Source: Candidatus Melainabacteria bacterium (lineage in GTDB: Bacteria; Cyanobacteriota; Vampirovibrionia; 2-02-FULL-35-15). From it: a stretch of 64,000 bases of DNA. The stretch covers positions 62,001-126,000 of the forward strand of contig JACPSL010000038.1 in NCBI GenBank assembly GCA_016193285.1, read 5' to 3'. How positions within the stretch are numbered: the stretch's first letter is position 1; each line of letters begins with the position of its first letter. The notes beneath the pieces are model-generated. The model had not been told where the DNA came from, made no database searches, and saw nothing but the letters and a program-made list of their open reading frames with translations. Position numbers and translations under genes: made by a program. Of this stretch, positions 1 to 8,707 are shown one piece after another.

Positions 1-402
1 TATCCAATTGCACTTGAGGCTGCATTAAAATTAAAAGAGTTAAGTTATATTCATGCAAGTGGTTATGCTTCAGGTGAGATGAAACATGGCCCAATTGCAG
101 TTTTAGATCCAAATGTTCCTGTTGTTTCAATTATTGTTCCAGGCGAGACTTATGATCGTGTTCTTCAAAACAGTGTAGAAGCAAAAAGTAGATCTGCACC
201 AATGATTGCAGTTGCTTGTGATGGTGATAAAAAAGTTGACAGTGTTTTTAATACTGTTTTACACATACCACTTGTATCAGAAATACTAAGTCCATTTTTA
301 ACAGTAATACCCATGCAATTTTTAGCTTATTACATAGCAGAATATTTAGGAAGAGATATTGATCAACCGAGGAATTTAGCTAAATCGGTAACAGTAGAAT
401 AG
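1..402 (+). CDS. glmS: Glutamine--fructose-6-phosphate aminotransferase, C-terminal part (cut by window edge)
   Basis: The reading frame is open from base 1, so the gene enters from the left edge; an internal ATG at 79 is not the start. The 133 visible residues are the end of the second SIS (isomerase) domain, with the EMKHGPIA segment and the typical C-terminus ending DQPRNLAKSVTVE. GlmS makes glucosamine-6-phosphate from fructose-6-phosphate and glutamine, the first step of UDP-GlcNAc supply for peptidoglycan and lipopolysaccharide. The gene ends 18 bases before hemE on the same strand, so the two may be co-transcribed. Identity is secure from the tail alone. Confidence 0.95.
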   Translation, partial: YPIALEAALKLKELSYIHASGYASGEMKHGPIAVLDPNVPVVSIIVPGETYDRVLQNSVEAKSRSAPMIAVACDGDKKVDSVFNTVLHIPLVSEILSPFLTVIPMQFLAYYIAEYLGRDIDQPRNLAKSVTVE

Positions 403-420
403 CTAAGATATAATATTCTT

Positions 421-1467
421 ATGTTTAACAATCTTTTATTAAAAGCCTTAAACCATGAAATTGTTCCAAGACCACCAATTTGGTTAATGAGACAAGCAGG
501 AAGATATCTTCCTGAATACCAGAAAATTAGATCTGAAATTAGTTTTTTAGAGCTATGTAATAATCCTGAACTTGCAGCAGAAGTTAGTTTGCAGCCTTAT
601 AAAAGGTTTAATACAGATGCAGTAATTGTATTCTCGGACATTTTACTTCCAGCACAAAGAATGGGACTGGAGCTTGAGTTTACTGAAGAAGGGCCGAAAA
701 TAAATAATTTAATTTCTTCTGAAAAAGATATTAAAAAATTACAGATCCCACTTGCAAATGAAGAAAATTATCCTACTTTAACAGCAATAAATATCTTAAA
801 AAAAGAAATTGGTAAAAAAGTCCCAATAATTGGTTTTAGCGGAGCACCATGGACATTGTTTTGTTATATGACTGAAGGTTATAGCTCTAATAATTTTAAC
901 TGTACAAAACAATTTTTATATTCAAGTCCAAAGTTAGCACATGAGCTACTAAGCAAAATTACAAATACTTTGTTTTTATATTTAACTATGCAAGTAAACT
1001 CAGGTGCAAGTGTCTTACAAATATTTGATACTTGGGCTGGAGTACTATCTCTTGATGACTATAAAACTTTTGCCTTGCCATATTTAAAACACTTACTTAG
1101 TGATTTAATGCCTCTTAAAACACCAATTATTTTATATTCAAATAATTCAAATCACCTTTTACCAAAAATATCTATGTTAAAGGTTGCTGCATTAAGTTTA
1201 GACTGGAGAAGTAATTTACAGGAGATAAGAGATAGCTATGGTTCAAGCATTGGGATTCAAGGTAATTTAGATCCAGCAGCTTTACTTACAGATCAAACAA
1301 TAGTTCGTGAGAAAACTAAAAACATGATCCAATCAATTAAAAACTGGCAAACAGGTTACATTTGTAATCTTGGACATGGAGTTTTACCAGTAACACCAGT
1401 TGAAAATGTCCATGCAATGATTGATACTGTTTTTGAATTTGCAAATGAACCGGTGATGGCATTATGA
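421..1467 (+). CDS. hemE: Uroporphyrinogen decarboxylase
   Basis: Removes four carboxyl groups from uroporphyrinogen III to give coproporphyrinogen III in heme synthesis; a cytosolic enzyme. The 348-aa length is normal. The family signature PPIWLMRQAGRYLPEY lies near residues 18-33 and carries the substrate-binding Arg. A second conserved block, GFSGAPWTL, is near residue 139, and a GNLDP block lies towards the end. First gene of a tight operon hemE-hemN-hemH-hemG/Y, which carries uroporphyrinogen III through to protoheme in order. The upstream heme genes (hemA-hemD) are not in the window. Confidence 0.97.
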   Translation: MFNNLLLKALNHEIVPRPPIWLMRQAGRYLPEYQKIRSEISFLELCNNPELAAEVSLQPYKRFNTDAVIVFSDILLPAQRMGLELEFTEEGPKINNLISSEKDIKKLQIPLANEENYPTLTAINILKKEIGKKVPIIGFSGAPWTLFCYMTEGYSSNNFNCTKQFLYSSPKLAHELLSKITNTLFLYLTMQVNSGASVLQIFDTWAGVLSLDDYKTFALPYLKHLLSDLMPLKTPIILYSNNSNHLLPKISMLKVAALSLDWRSNLQEIRDSYGSSIGIQGNLDPAALLTDQTIVREKTKNMIQSIKNWQTGYICNLGHGVLPVTPVENVHAMIDTVFEFANEPVMAL

Positions 1468-1473
1468 ATAAGT

Positions 1474-2853
1474 ATGTTATTGAAACCACAAATAAAATTA
1501 GATACTGGCTTGTTAAAAAAATATTCTGTTAACATCCCTCGTTACACTAGCTATCCAACTGCACCAGAATGGACAAATAATTTTTCAAAAGAAGATTTGT
1601 TAAATGCAAATGAAATTGCAAATGAAAAACAGTCAGGAGTCTCACTTTATTTTCATTTGCCTTTTTGTGAAAGCAGGTGTCATTTTTGCGCATGTAATGT
1701 TGTTATAAGTAAGAAAAAATCAATTACGGAATCTTACCTGGAACACATAAAAAAAGAAATAAGAAATCTTAGTCAGTTAGTTCATAATAGTAGATTAGTT
1801 GAACAAATACATCTTGGCGGAGGAACACCTACTTACTTTAATCCTTTTGAATTAAATGCTCTTTTTACTACAGTAAGAGAAAGTTTTAACATCTCAAAAA
1901 ATTGTGAAATTAGTGTAGAAGCAGATCCAAGAGTAACTACTTATGAACACTTAGAATGTCTTTCAAAGCTAGGCTTTAATAGGCTTAGCATGGGCATCCA
2001 GGATTTTGATTTTAAGGTTCAAGAATCAATTAATAGAATACAGCCATTTGAATTAACAAGCAATATTTTTAACTGGTCAAGAAATTTAGGTTTTAATTCT
2101 ATAAATGTAGATCTTGTTTATGGGTTGCCATATCAAAGCAAAGAAGGTTTTGCAAAAACAATGGATTTAATTTTAAAACTTAATCCTGACAGGATAGCAC
2201 TCTTTCACTATGCACATTTGCCTGAGTTAATTCCCCATCAAGAAAAATATATATTAAATGAAACCTTGCCAAGCTCACAAGTAAAAATTGATATTTTTAA
2301 ATATGCAGTAGAAGCATTAACAGCAAATGAATTTATTTTTATTGGCTTAGATCATTTTGCTAAGCCAAATGATGAATTAGCAATAGCAAGAAAAAATAAA
2401 ACATTGCATAGGAATTTCCAAGGCTATACAACAAAAATAGGATGTGATCTTTATGGTTTTGGTATTACAGCAATAAGTAATATTCAAAATACTTATTCAC
2501 AGAATGTAAAAAAGTTAAATCCTTACTATACTGCCTTAGATAAGGGTAAGATTCCTCTTTTTAGAGGAGTTATATTAAACAAAGATGATCTTTTAAGAAA
2601 AGAGATTATTATGAAAATCTTATGTCATGGTGTAGTTGATAAGTCTGAAATAGAAAAGAAATATAATATTGATTTTGATAAGTATTTTTCTAATGAACTA
2701 GAAAAATTAAAAGAACTAGAAGATGATGAACTGCTCTCCAATATAGAAGTAACTGAGCAAGGCCAGTTCTTTTTACGTAATATTGCATCTGCTTTTGATT
2801 ATTATTTACAAAATAAAAATGGAAGACAAAAAATATATTCAAAATCAATTTAA
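1474..2853 (+). CDS. hemN: Oxygen-independent coproporphyrinogen III oxidase
   Basis: Radical-SAM enzyme that oxidatively decarboxylates two propionates of coproporphyrinogen III to vinyl groups without oxygen. The cluster motif CxxxCxxCxC is at C65, C69, C72 and C74. The fourth Cys is typical of true HemN rather than the related heme chaperone HemW. The GGGTPT motif follows. Length 459 aa is typical of HemN. The N-terminal YSVNIPRYTSYP segment is also HemN-specific. It begins 6 bases after hemE, and its 3' end overlaps the likely hemH start by 35 bases, which suggests translational coupling. Confidence 0.95.
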   Translation: MLLKPQIKLDTGLLKKYSVNIPRYTSYPTAPEWTNNFSKEDLLNANEIANEKQSGVSLYFHLPFCESRCHFCACNVVISKKKSITESYLEHIKKEIRNLSQLVHNSRLVEQIHLGGGTPTYFNPFELNALFTTVRESFNISKNCEISVEADPRVTTYEHLECLSKLGFNRLSMGIQDFDFKVQESINRIQPFELTSNIFNWSRNLGFNSINVDLVYGLPYQSKEGFAKTMDLILKLNPDRIALFHYAHLPELIPHQEKYILNETLPSSQVKIDIFKYAVEALTANEFIFIGLDHFAKPNDELAIARKNKTLHRNFQGYTTKIGCDLYGFGITAISNIQNTYSQNVKKLNPYYTALDKGKIPLFRGVILNKDDLLRKEIIMKILCHGVVDKSEIEKKYNIDFDKYFSNELEKLKELEDDELLSNIEVTEQGQFFLRNIASAFDYYLQNKNGRQKIYSKSI

Positions 2854-3847
2854 AAAAATTGCTGTATTGCTTGTCAATTTTGGTGGACCAGACAGCTTAT
2901 CTTCAATCAAGCCTTTTTTATATAGTTTATTTTCAGATCCAGTGGTTTTAAATTTTCCAGCTTTATACAGAAAATCCCTTGCCTGGCTAATTTCAAACTT
3001 AAGAAATCAAGCCTCAAGTAAGATGTATAAAAAAATTGGTCCAATGAGCCCTTTAATTCCAATTACATACTTGCAAGCTGAAAAGCTACAAGCGCTATTT
3101 AACATAAATAATTTGTTAGTTGATGTTTTTATTAGTTTTCGTTATTGTAAACCATTGATTGAAAATGTATTAGATGAAATTAAAGAAAAAGGATATAAAA
3201 AAGTTGTAGTTCTGCCACTTTATCCTCAATACTCATTTACAACAACTGGATCAGTAGAACTTATAGTAAAGAATTGGCTTGTAAAAGAAAGGGGGGAATT
3301 AGAATTGTTATTTATTAAAGAATGGTACAAAGACGAAGATTACATAGATTCGTATGTTTACTTAATTGAAAAATCTCTAAATAATTTAGATCTTAGGAGC
3401 ACAGAGATGATTTTTAGTGCACATAGTATACCGATGATTAACATAAAAAAAGGAGACCCTTACCAAAGGCAAATTATTGAAACAGCAGAAGAAATTATAA
3501 GGAAACTAAATTGGAAAAGAAGATACCATGTTACATACCAAAGCAAGGTTGGACCTATAAAGTGGCTTGAACCAGCAACTAATGTGGTTATAAAAGAAAT
3601 TGGCAGCAGAAACAAAAATGCAAATATATTAGTTGTACCTATTAGTTTTGTGTGTGAACATGTGGAAACTATTTTTGAAATTGGGAAGCTTTATAAAGAC
3701 ATTGCAATTAAGTCTGGGATTAAAAAGTTTTTACGAGTACCTTCATTAAACACTGACAAATATTTAATCCAAGCATTATATAATCAAGTAGTTAATTGTC
3801 TTGAAAAGAATAAGGTAGATATTAAAGAAGTACTCATTACAAAATGA
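2819..3847 (+). CDS. hemH: Ferrochelatase
   Basis: Inserts ferrous iron into the porphyrin ring. The open frame extends upstream to 2783, but the extension is hydrophobic and lies inside hemN. The ATG at 2819 puts the conserved first strand (AVLLVNFGGPDS) about 15 residues from the start, as usual for the family. The catalytic His lies in FSAHSIP, and a YQSKVGP segment follows. Length about 342 aa fits. The end overlaps the start of the next gene by 4 bases (ATGA). HemH is the classical protoporphyrin branch enzyme, so the operon follows the protoporphyrin route, not the coproporphyrin route. Confidence 0.95.
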   Translation: MEDKKYIQNQFKKIAVLLVNFGGPDSLSSIKPFLYSLFSDPVVLNFPALYRKSLAWLISNLRNQASSKMYKKIGPMSPLIPITYLQAEKLQALFNINNLLVDVFISFRYCKPLIENVLDEIKEKGYKKVVVLPLYPQYSFTTTGSVELIVKNWLVKERGELELLFIKEWYKDEDYIDSYVYLIEKSLNNLDLRSTEMIFSAHSIPMINIKKGDPYQRQIIETAEEIIRKLNWKRRYHVTYQSKVGPIKWLEPATNVVIKEIGSRNKNANILVVPISFVCEHVETIFEIGKLYKDIAIKSGIKKFLRVPSLNTDKYLIQALYNQVVNCLEKNKVDIKEVLITK

Positions 3848-5232
3848 AAGATGTAATTATTATTGGAGCTGGTATTGCTGGTCTAGGAGCAGGACATGAA
3901 CTTTATAAAAAAAATATTGATTTTCAAATATTAGAAATGTCAAATAGAATTGCTGGTAGTATTGAAACACTTAATATAAATGGTTGCCTTATTGAAAGTG
4001 GGCCACATACTTTTTCATCTTCAAGTAAAGAAGTTTTAGATCTAATTTTAGATTTAGGGCTTGAAGAAAGATTAATTCAAGCTGATCCTTCTTCAAAAAA
4101 TAGATACATTTATAAAAATGGAGAGTTACTGCGGGTGCCAACTGGCTTTTTAGAATTTTTTAAAACTAACATATTGTCTAGAGATGCAAAATTTACTTTA
4201 TTTGAAGAATTATTTATTAAGAAAGAAATACAAGAAGAGTCAGTTGAAGACTTTATCTCAAGAAGATTTGGAAGAGAAATCTTAAAAAATTTAATTCAGC
4301 CTTTTTTAAGTGGTGTATATGCGGGAGATGTTAAGAAACTTTCAGCTAATGCAATTTTTCCAAAGTTCAAAGAATTAGAAAATAAATATAACAGTATTAT
4401 TTTAGGTTTTATTTTGTCACGAGATTTTAAAAAATCTTTTAAGAGGTTAACACTTCATTCTTTTGATGAAGGAATGGAAGTATTGCCGAATACACTTTAC
4501 AAAGAATTACAAAGCAAGATCAGTTTAAATGTACAAAATATAGAGATTACAAGAGCAAAAGACTTTTTTATTGTTAACTTTAAAGCTAATAATAAAACTA
4601 TAAACTACACAACCAATTCAATTTTATTTGCAATTCCTAGTTATAAGATGAACGATTTTAGTTATCTTTTCCCGGATAATTTCGTTAAGGACTTTTTTAA
4701 TATTGAATATTATCCAATTGCAGTAGTAAACCAGTTAATAGACAAATCAAAAATTAATTTTGAGTTAAATGGTTTTGGTTTTTTATGTACCAGGGAGCCA
4801 CACAGAAAACTTTTAGGTACACTATACTCATCATCAATATTTCCAACTAGAGCTCCAAAGGGCAAAGCTTTATTAACTTCTTATATTGGAGGTGCATATC
4901 ATAGAAAAGTAGCAGAACAAACAAATGAAGAAATCTCTAACTTAGCTACAAAAGAAGTTTGCGAATCAATGCATATTGTAAATCCTGGCTCACTTGAAAC
5001 AATACATTTAAAAGTACACCCTAATGCAATACCTCAATATGAAATAGGTCACTTAGAAAAGATAAAACAAATTGAGAAATTAATGGATACTAATTACGGA
5101 ATCTTTTTTACTGGTAGTTATTTAAAAGGAATATCTATTAATGACACAATTAAAACATCAAAAGCAGTTGTTAATAAAATATATAAGTTTTTAAATGCTG
5201 AAATAAAGAAAGAAAAAATATTAGTTTCTTGA
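3844..5232 (+). CDS. hemG: Protoporphyrinogen oxidase, FAD-dependent (HemY/PPOX type)
   Basis: Oxidises protoporphyrinogen IX to protoporphyrin IX. The N-terminal dinucleotide fold GAGIAGLGAG is at residues 8-17, followed by an acidic residue about 20 residues later. The C-terminal FAD-contact segment reads GIFFTGSYLKGISINDT. At 462 aa it matches the flavin amine-oxidase-like HemY/PPOX class, not the small flavodoxin-like HemG of enterobacteria. The class normally uses oxygen, although its partner HemN is oxygen-independent. Last gene of the heme operon; overlaps hemH by 4 bases. The symbol hemG (also hemY) follows current usage for this class. Confidence 0.9.
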   Translation: MKDVIIIGAGIAGLGAGHELYKKNIDFQILEMSNRIAGSIETLNINGCLIESGPHTFSSSSKEVLDLILDLGLEERLIQADPSSKNRYIYKNGELLRVPTGFLEFFKTNILSRDAKFTLFEELFIKKEIQEESVEDFISRRFGREILKNLIQPFLSGVYAGDVKKLSANAIFPKFKELENKYNSIILGFILSRDFKKSFKRLTLHSFDEGMEVLPNTLYKELQSKISLNVQNIEITRAKDFFIVNFKANNKTINYTTNSILFAIPSYKMNDFSYLFPDNFVKDFFNIEYYPIAVVNQLIDKSKINFELNGFGFLCTREPHRKLLGTLYSSSIFPTRAPKGKALLTSYIGGAYHRKVAEQTNEEISNLATKEVCESMHIVNPGSLETIHLKVHPNAIPQYEIGHLEKIKQIEKLMDTNYGIFFTGSYLKGISINDTIKTSKAVVNKIYKFLNAEIKKEKILVS

Positions 5233-5269
5233 TAAAGAGCACAACTTATAGTATTATTTTTCTTGTATA

Positions 5270-5354
5270 TAAATCTTTTTGTTGGGAAAGCATGGTGGAA
5301 GTCCTACACTGACCCGCAACCGTTTAAATAGTCGGAATACCAAATAAAGATTTA
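5270..5354 (+). promoter_or_regulatory. Cobalamin riboswitch
   Basis: The conserved core can be read in order: TGGGAA at 5283-5288, GGTGgAAgTCC at 5294-5304, ACtGaCCCGCaACcGT at 5307-5322, and a B12-box-like AGTCGGAATACC at 5330-5341. A perfect closing stem pairs taaatcttt (5270-5278) with aaagattta (5346-5354). The arrangement matches the compact AdoCbl-riboswitch form. It sits after the heme operon stop and 42 bases before the likely TTG start at 5396. I see no obvious strong intrinsic terminator after it, so translational control by sequestering the GGAAGGG at 5380-5386 is plausible but inferred. Confidence 0.85.
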
Positions 5355-5395
5355 CATAAAAAACTCTTTTGCGAGGCTCGGAAGGGATTTTTAAT

Positions 5396-7114
5396 TTGCG
5401 AATATCGAATTTATTTTCATTTTATTTAACAGGTTCACTAAAACAATATTCTCAATCTGAACAGGCAGATACTCTACTGCTTTCTAATCAAGAGTTAGAT
5501 GACTGTGAGATGTCAAAGAAAGAGTTTGAAGAATCTGAAACAAAAGGATTTAAGTTTCAAAACTCAACATTAAATTTAAAAGCAAACTTAAATACTGTTT
5601 GTGGTCAATTTAGATTTGCTGGTATGGGTGTAATTAATTCATTGTTCTCAGGTGTTGGAGCATACTTTGCAAAGAAAATAAACCTTGGAGCTGGTTTTAG
5701 TCTTGCTGCTTTATCACTCTTAGCTTCTTTTATAAAAGATCATCCTCTTTTATCAACTAAGTTTTCAATATTTTCTTTAGGTGCAAATTCAATACGTGGC
5801 TCTTTACATTTTATTGATTCTATCTTCTCACGTATTGGTGAAGAAGGTGCTAAATACTCTCTCCCAAGTTTTCTTGGAGGCGGGCTAAGTATTTTTTGTT
5901 TAGGAAGAGCAATAACAAATAATGAAACCAAATCTTTATCATTACCCAATGACAACATTTCAGGTATTCTTGGCAGAGCTTCTATTCATCATCTGGATTC
6001 TATGCTTGCGAGCAAAACAACAGATTTTGCACTAAAAAATTCTGAAGCAAGTTCATTTTTTGCAGGGCTTACAACTTCACTTGGATTTTTAATACCTGAA
6101 AAGTTACGGAAACATAAAATGTCATGGAATAATCTTGATGGTTTTGTTGCACAAGGAAGCACAAATATTCTGGATTCTCTTTTTGCAAATATTGGAAACA
6201 CTTTTACATCTGTTTTTAATTCGACTGGAAAAGTACTCCTAGGCTCTGTTGCATTCATGACTTCAATGCCTTTTATTGGAAAATTGTTTGATCTTGCAGA
6301 TTATAAAATACCTTTTGGTACTCTTGAAGGCAGACTTGTAAAAAGCATTTTAAGTTTCCCTCAAACAGTGGCATTTAACTTAGGAAATCTTTTAGGCACA
6401 AGCAAGTTAGGCATACCTTTTGTAACAGGACTTCTTGGGCTTACAGGCTTTGCATCATTTACAAATATTGGAAAGAAAGTTTTAGGTAATAAGAAAATCG
6501 CTACAACCTTACTTGATGGAGAATTTAAAAGAATCCCCTTTATGCATCTTATTTACTCTGCAGTTTCTGCAAGTGCAATGAAATTAAGTGACAATATCCC
6601 TGCACCACTTCTTGTCTTATTTGGACCAATGCTTTCTTTTCAAATTGGTGAGAAATTTAAAAATGTTTCAGCAAGATTTGATGAGGTAAACGGACTAATG
6701 CTTAGATCTAGCATTCATTTGTGGGATTCTCTACTAGCAAGAGCTGCAAATAAAACAATAGGGAGAATTTTAAATAGTAGTGAAGATATCTCGACCTCAG
6801 GAAATATTTTATCTGATAGTAGTGGGACAAGATGGCTTACAGATGATGGAAGGATTGTTTCAGATATGGCAATAGCAAAACAACTACATACAGAAGCAAA
6901 CTCTAATGTGTTTAGCACAATATTTTCTTTAGTCTGCGGACTTGCATTACCACTTGGTTTCTTGTTAGGAAAGAACTTACTTAAAAAAGACAATAATAGT
7001 TTTATCTTTGATAAATCCTTGTTTACAAAGAGTCCTGTACAGGACACAAGTGACAGGGTGCAGACCACGAAACCCAAAAAACAAAATATGGAGGAAATAT
7101 ATCAATGCGTGTAA
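5396..7114 (+). CDS. Unknown hydrophobic protein with internal repeats, downstream of a cobalamin riboswitch
   Basis: I do not recognise this family. A TTG at 5396 lies behind GGAAGGG (5380-5386); an in-frame TTG at 5369 is possible but overlaps that ribosome-binding site. The roughly 570-residue product alternates hydrophobic stretches with a recurring element of the form S-x-H/N-x-h-D-S-h-h-A: SLHFIDSIFSRI, SIHHLDSMLASK, STNILDSLFANI and SIHLWDSLLARA, plus weaker copies GVINSLFSGV and RLVKSILSFP. Spacing is irregular, about 60-90 residues for most and longer before the last. There is no clear signal peptide; several hydrophobic segments could be membrane-associated. The C-terminus is polar. 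The stop overlaps the next gene by 10 bases. Its position suggests B12-dependent control, but it resembles no known cobalamin transporter. Confidence 0.7.
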   Translation: MRISNLFSFYLTGSLKQYSQSEQADTLLLSNQELDDCEMSKKEFEESETKGFKFQNSTLNLKANLNTVCGQFRFAGMGVINSLFSGVGAYFAKKINLGAGFSLAALSLLASFIKDHPLLSTKFSIFSLGANSIRGSLHFIDSIFSRIGEEGAKYSLPSFLGGGLSIFCLGRAITNNETKSLSLPNDNISGILGRASIHHLDSMLASKTTDFALKNSEASSFFAGLTTSLGFLIPEKLRKHKMSWNNLDGFVAQGSTNILDSLFANIGNTFTSVFNSTGKVLLGSVAFMTSMPFIGKLFDLADYKIPFGTLEGRLVKSILSFPQTVAFNLGNLLGTSKLGIPFVTGLLGLTGFASFTNIGKKVLGNKKIATTLLDGEFKRIPFMHLIYSAVSASAMKLSDNIPAPLLVLFGPMLSFQIGEKFKNVSARFDEVNGLMLRSSIHLWDSLLARAANKTIGRILNSSEDISTSGNILSDSSGTRWLTDDGRIVSDMAIAKQLHTEANSNVFSTIFSLVCGLALPLGFLLGKNLLKKDNNSFIFDKSLFTKSPVQDTSDRVQTTKPKKQNMEEIYQCV

Positions 7115-7755
7115 ATTTTAAATTAATTGATAATTCAAGACTAATTGCATCTAAAGCAATGTTTGAAGCAAGTTTAGAAAAAGCAAAGTTAAACCAAAAG
7201 TATTGGGATGAACTTTTAGAAAAGCTTCGTAAGAGTGGCGGTGGAGGTGGCGGGGATGATCCACATTTTGATCGTATAGCAGTAAGCATGATGCTATCTA
7301 ATTTCTTAAGCAATAAAAAAATTCAAGCAATGCTTAGGAATTTTACAAGTGAATTTTTAAACACAGATAAAAATGTTTTAAAACAATTACAAATAACAAA
7401 TCAAAATATCTTTGTAAATGTAATTCAAAAAGTTGGCAACGTAATTTTAAATGGAATAACAAACATGATTTCGTTAATTGTTTGTAGAGTCGCCCCATTG
7501 GGGCGACTCTACAACGATGTTGTAAACAAATTATCTTCTTTTGTCATGATTTTATCTTTTCAATTAAACAAATTAAAAGAATTACTTGAAGAAGAATTTA
7601 AAGAAGCAGTTAGAAAGTTAGATGTGACTGAAAAAATAAATAAGGTAAAAGATTTTTTTATGGACCTTTTAACATCTTGTTTACCTATTTTAAAAATATC
7701 TTCTTCCTTCAATCAACACCGGTACTCCACGAATCACACAATAAAAAGTCATTAA
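7105..7755 (+). CDS. Unknown 216-aa protein with glycine run and embedded palindrome
   Basis: Not recognised. The ATG at 7105 follows GGAGG (7091-7095) and overlaps the preceding gene by 10 bases, so the two are probably co-translated. The sequence shows a polar helical N-terminus (residues 1-46), six consecutive Gly at about 47-52, a long amphipathic helical middle and a charged coiled-coil-like stretch near 165-195. A 33-bp perfect palindrome (7482-7514) lies in frame at about residues 126-137. The last about 20 codons overlap tail-to-tail with the opposite-strand phosphatidyltransferase gene. A helper of the preceding repeat protein is possible, but that is speculation. Confidence 0.6.
   Translation: MRVNFKLIDNSRLIASKAMFEASLEKAKLNQKYWDELLEKLRKSGGGGGGDDPHFDRIAVSMMLSNFLSNKKIQAMLRNFTSEFLNTDKNVLKQLQITNQNIFVNVIQKVGNVILNGITNMISLIVCRVAPLGRLYNDVVNKLSSFVMILSFQLNKLKELLEEEFKEAVRKLDVTEKINKVKDFFMDLLTSCLPILKISSSFNQHRYSTNHTIKSH
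7482..7514. repeat. Palindromic repeat, GTAGAG type, inside a coding gene
   Basis: A 15-bp perfect stem (TTGTAGAGTCGCCCC and its complement) around the 3-base loop ATT. It occupies exactly 33 bases, so it adds 11 codons in frame to the 216-aa unknown protein. The outer TGTAGAG/CTCTACA edges are shared with other palindromes of the window. Confidence 0.9.
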
Positions 7756-8274
7756 GTAAATTAAGAACAATTCAAGATTTAAATATTGAGGTAGTGAAGA
7801 TTGAACTAAAAACATAAATGCAAAAGCAATTGCTTTTATTCCACCATAAGAAAATCTCATAAATCTTGAACTTGTTAAAAAATATCCTACCTTACTTTTC
7901 ATCATTGATTTTTTACCAAAAGCAGTTTTCCCTTCTTTTGTAGCAAGCCCTCTTATTCCATCTACAAGAATACCTCTAACTAAAAAAACAACTAAAATCC
8001 AAAAAGGAATCCATCTTAATGCTACAAAAAGTCCAATGTAAACAAGTTCTACAATTCTGTCACAAGCAATGTCAAAAAATGCACCAAAATCTGTTTCAGC
8101 TTTTAAAGCTCTTGCAATGATTCCATCAATGCCATCAAGAAGAATTATTAACCAACTAAACCAAAAGGCATAATTTAAAATAATTTTATTTTGAGAATTG
8201 TTTAAAACCCATATTGCAAGAACAATTGCAAGTGTTGTACGGATGATAGAAATTAAATTAGGTATTTGTTTCAT
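7690..8274 (-). CDS. CDP-alcohol phosphatidyltransferase family protein (PgsA-like)
   Basis: Integral membrane enzyme of the family that joins a CDP-linked lipid to an alcohol, for example glycerol-3-phosphate in phosphatidylglycerol synthesis. The CDP-alcohol signature DG-xx-AR-x8-G-xxx-D-xxx-D is present as DGIIARALKAETDFGAFFD followed by IACD, near residues 49-71. Length 194 aa and several hydrophobic helices fit PgsA or a close paralogue. The exact alcohol cannot be told from sequence. It starts 6 bases after the chorismate mutase gene on the same strand. Its 3' end overlaps the convergent 216-aa gene by 66 bases. Confidence 0.85.
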   Translation of the reverse strand: MKQIPNLISIIRTTLAIVLAIWVLNNSQNKIILNYAFWFSWLIILLDGIDGIIARALKAETDFGAFFDIACDRIVELVYIGLFVALRWIPFWILVVFLVRGILVDGIRGLATKEGKTAFGKKSMMKSKVGYFLTSSRFMRFSYGGIKAIAFAFMFLVQSSLPQYLNLELFLIYLMTFYCVIRGVPVLIEGRRYF

Positions 8275-8280
8275 GTTTGT

Positions 8281-8646
8281 TTATACTGTTAAATCCGGGC
8301 GCAGATTAATTGCTTCTCCTAAATAAATATGCTTAATTCCATTAGGGTTGCCATGGTAGGTTTGAATCATGACACGAATGCATTTAGGTAAACCATTTCT
8401 TACCTTCATTTCTTGTACACAAAGCATTGGGATTGAATCTAATTTAAATTCTTTTCTTATAACTGTTGCAGGATTAACTGAGTCTAGATCATCAGTTACA
8501 GTAAATACTATGTTTATAATTTTTGATTTGTCAATTTTATTTTGTTTAACTATCTTGCTAAAAAGCTCCATAGTTGTATTTTTGATTTCCTTAACATTGT
8601 TTTCTTTAACTGTTGCTGCACCACGAATGCTGACAAAATTATCCAT
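8281..8646 (-). CDS. aroH: Chorismate mutase, AroH type
   Basis: Converts chorismate to prephenate for phenylalanine and tyrosine. It has the monofunctional AroH fold pattern: an N-terminal SIRGAATV segment with the active-site Arg, FTVTDDLDSVNPA, the central MLCVQEMKV, KCIRVMIQT, and the C-terminal HIYLGEAINLRPDL. About 121 aa matches the Bacillus-type enzyme. I prefer the ATG at 8646, which follows AAAGGAAA at a good distance, over the one at 8664. It is followed by the CDP-alcohol phosphatidyltransferase gene and is divergent from gap across a 61-base gap. Confidence 0.92.
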   Translation of the reverse strand: MDNFVSIRGAATVKENNVKEIKNTTMELFSKIVKQNKIDKSKIINIVFTVTDDLDSVNPATVIRKEFKLDSIPMLCVQEMKVRNGLPKCIRVMIQTYHGNPNGIKHIYLGEAINLRPDLTV

Positions 8647-8707
8647 GATATTTTCCTTTGTCACATTCTATGATATTGTATTCAAGGGGATTTGGGGGTA
8701 AATAAAA

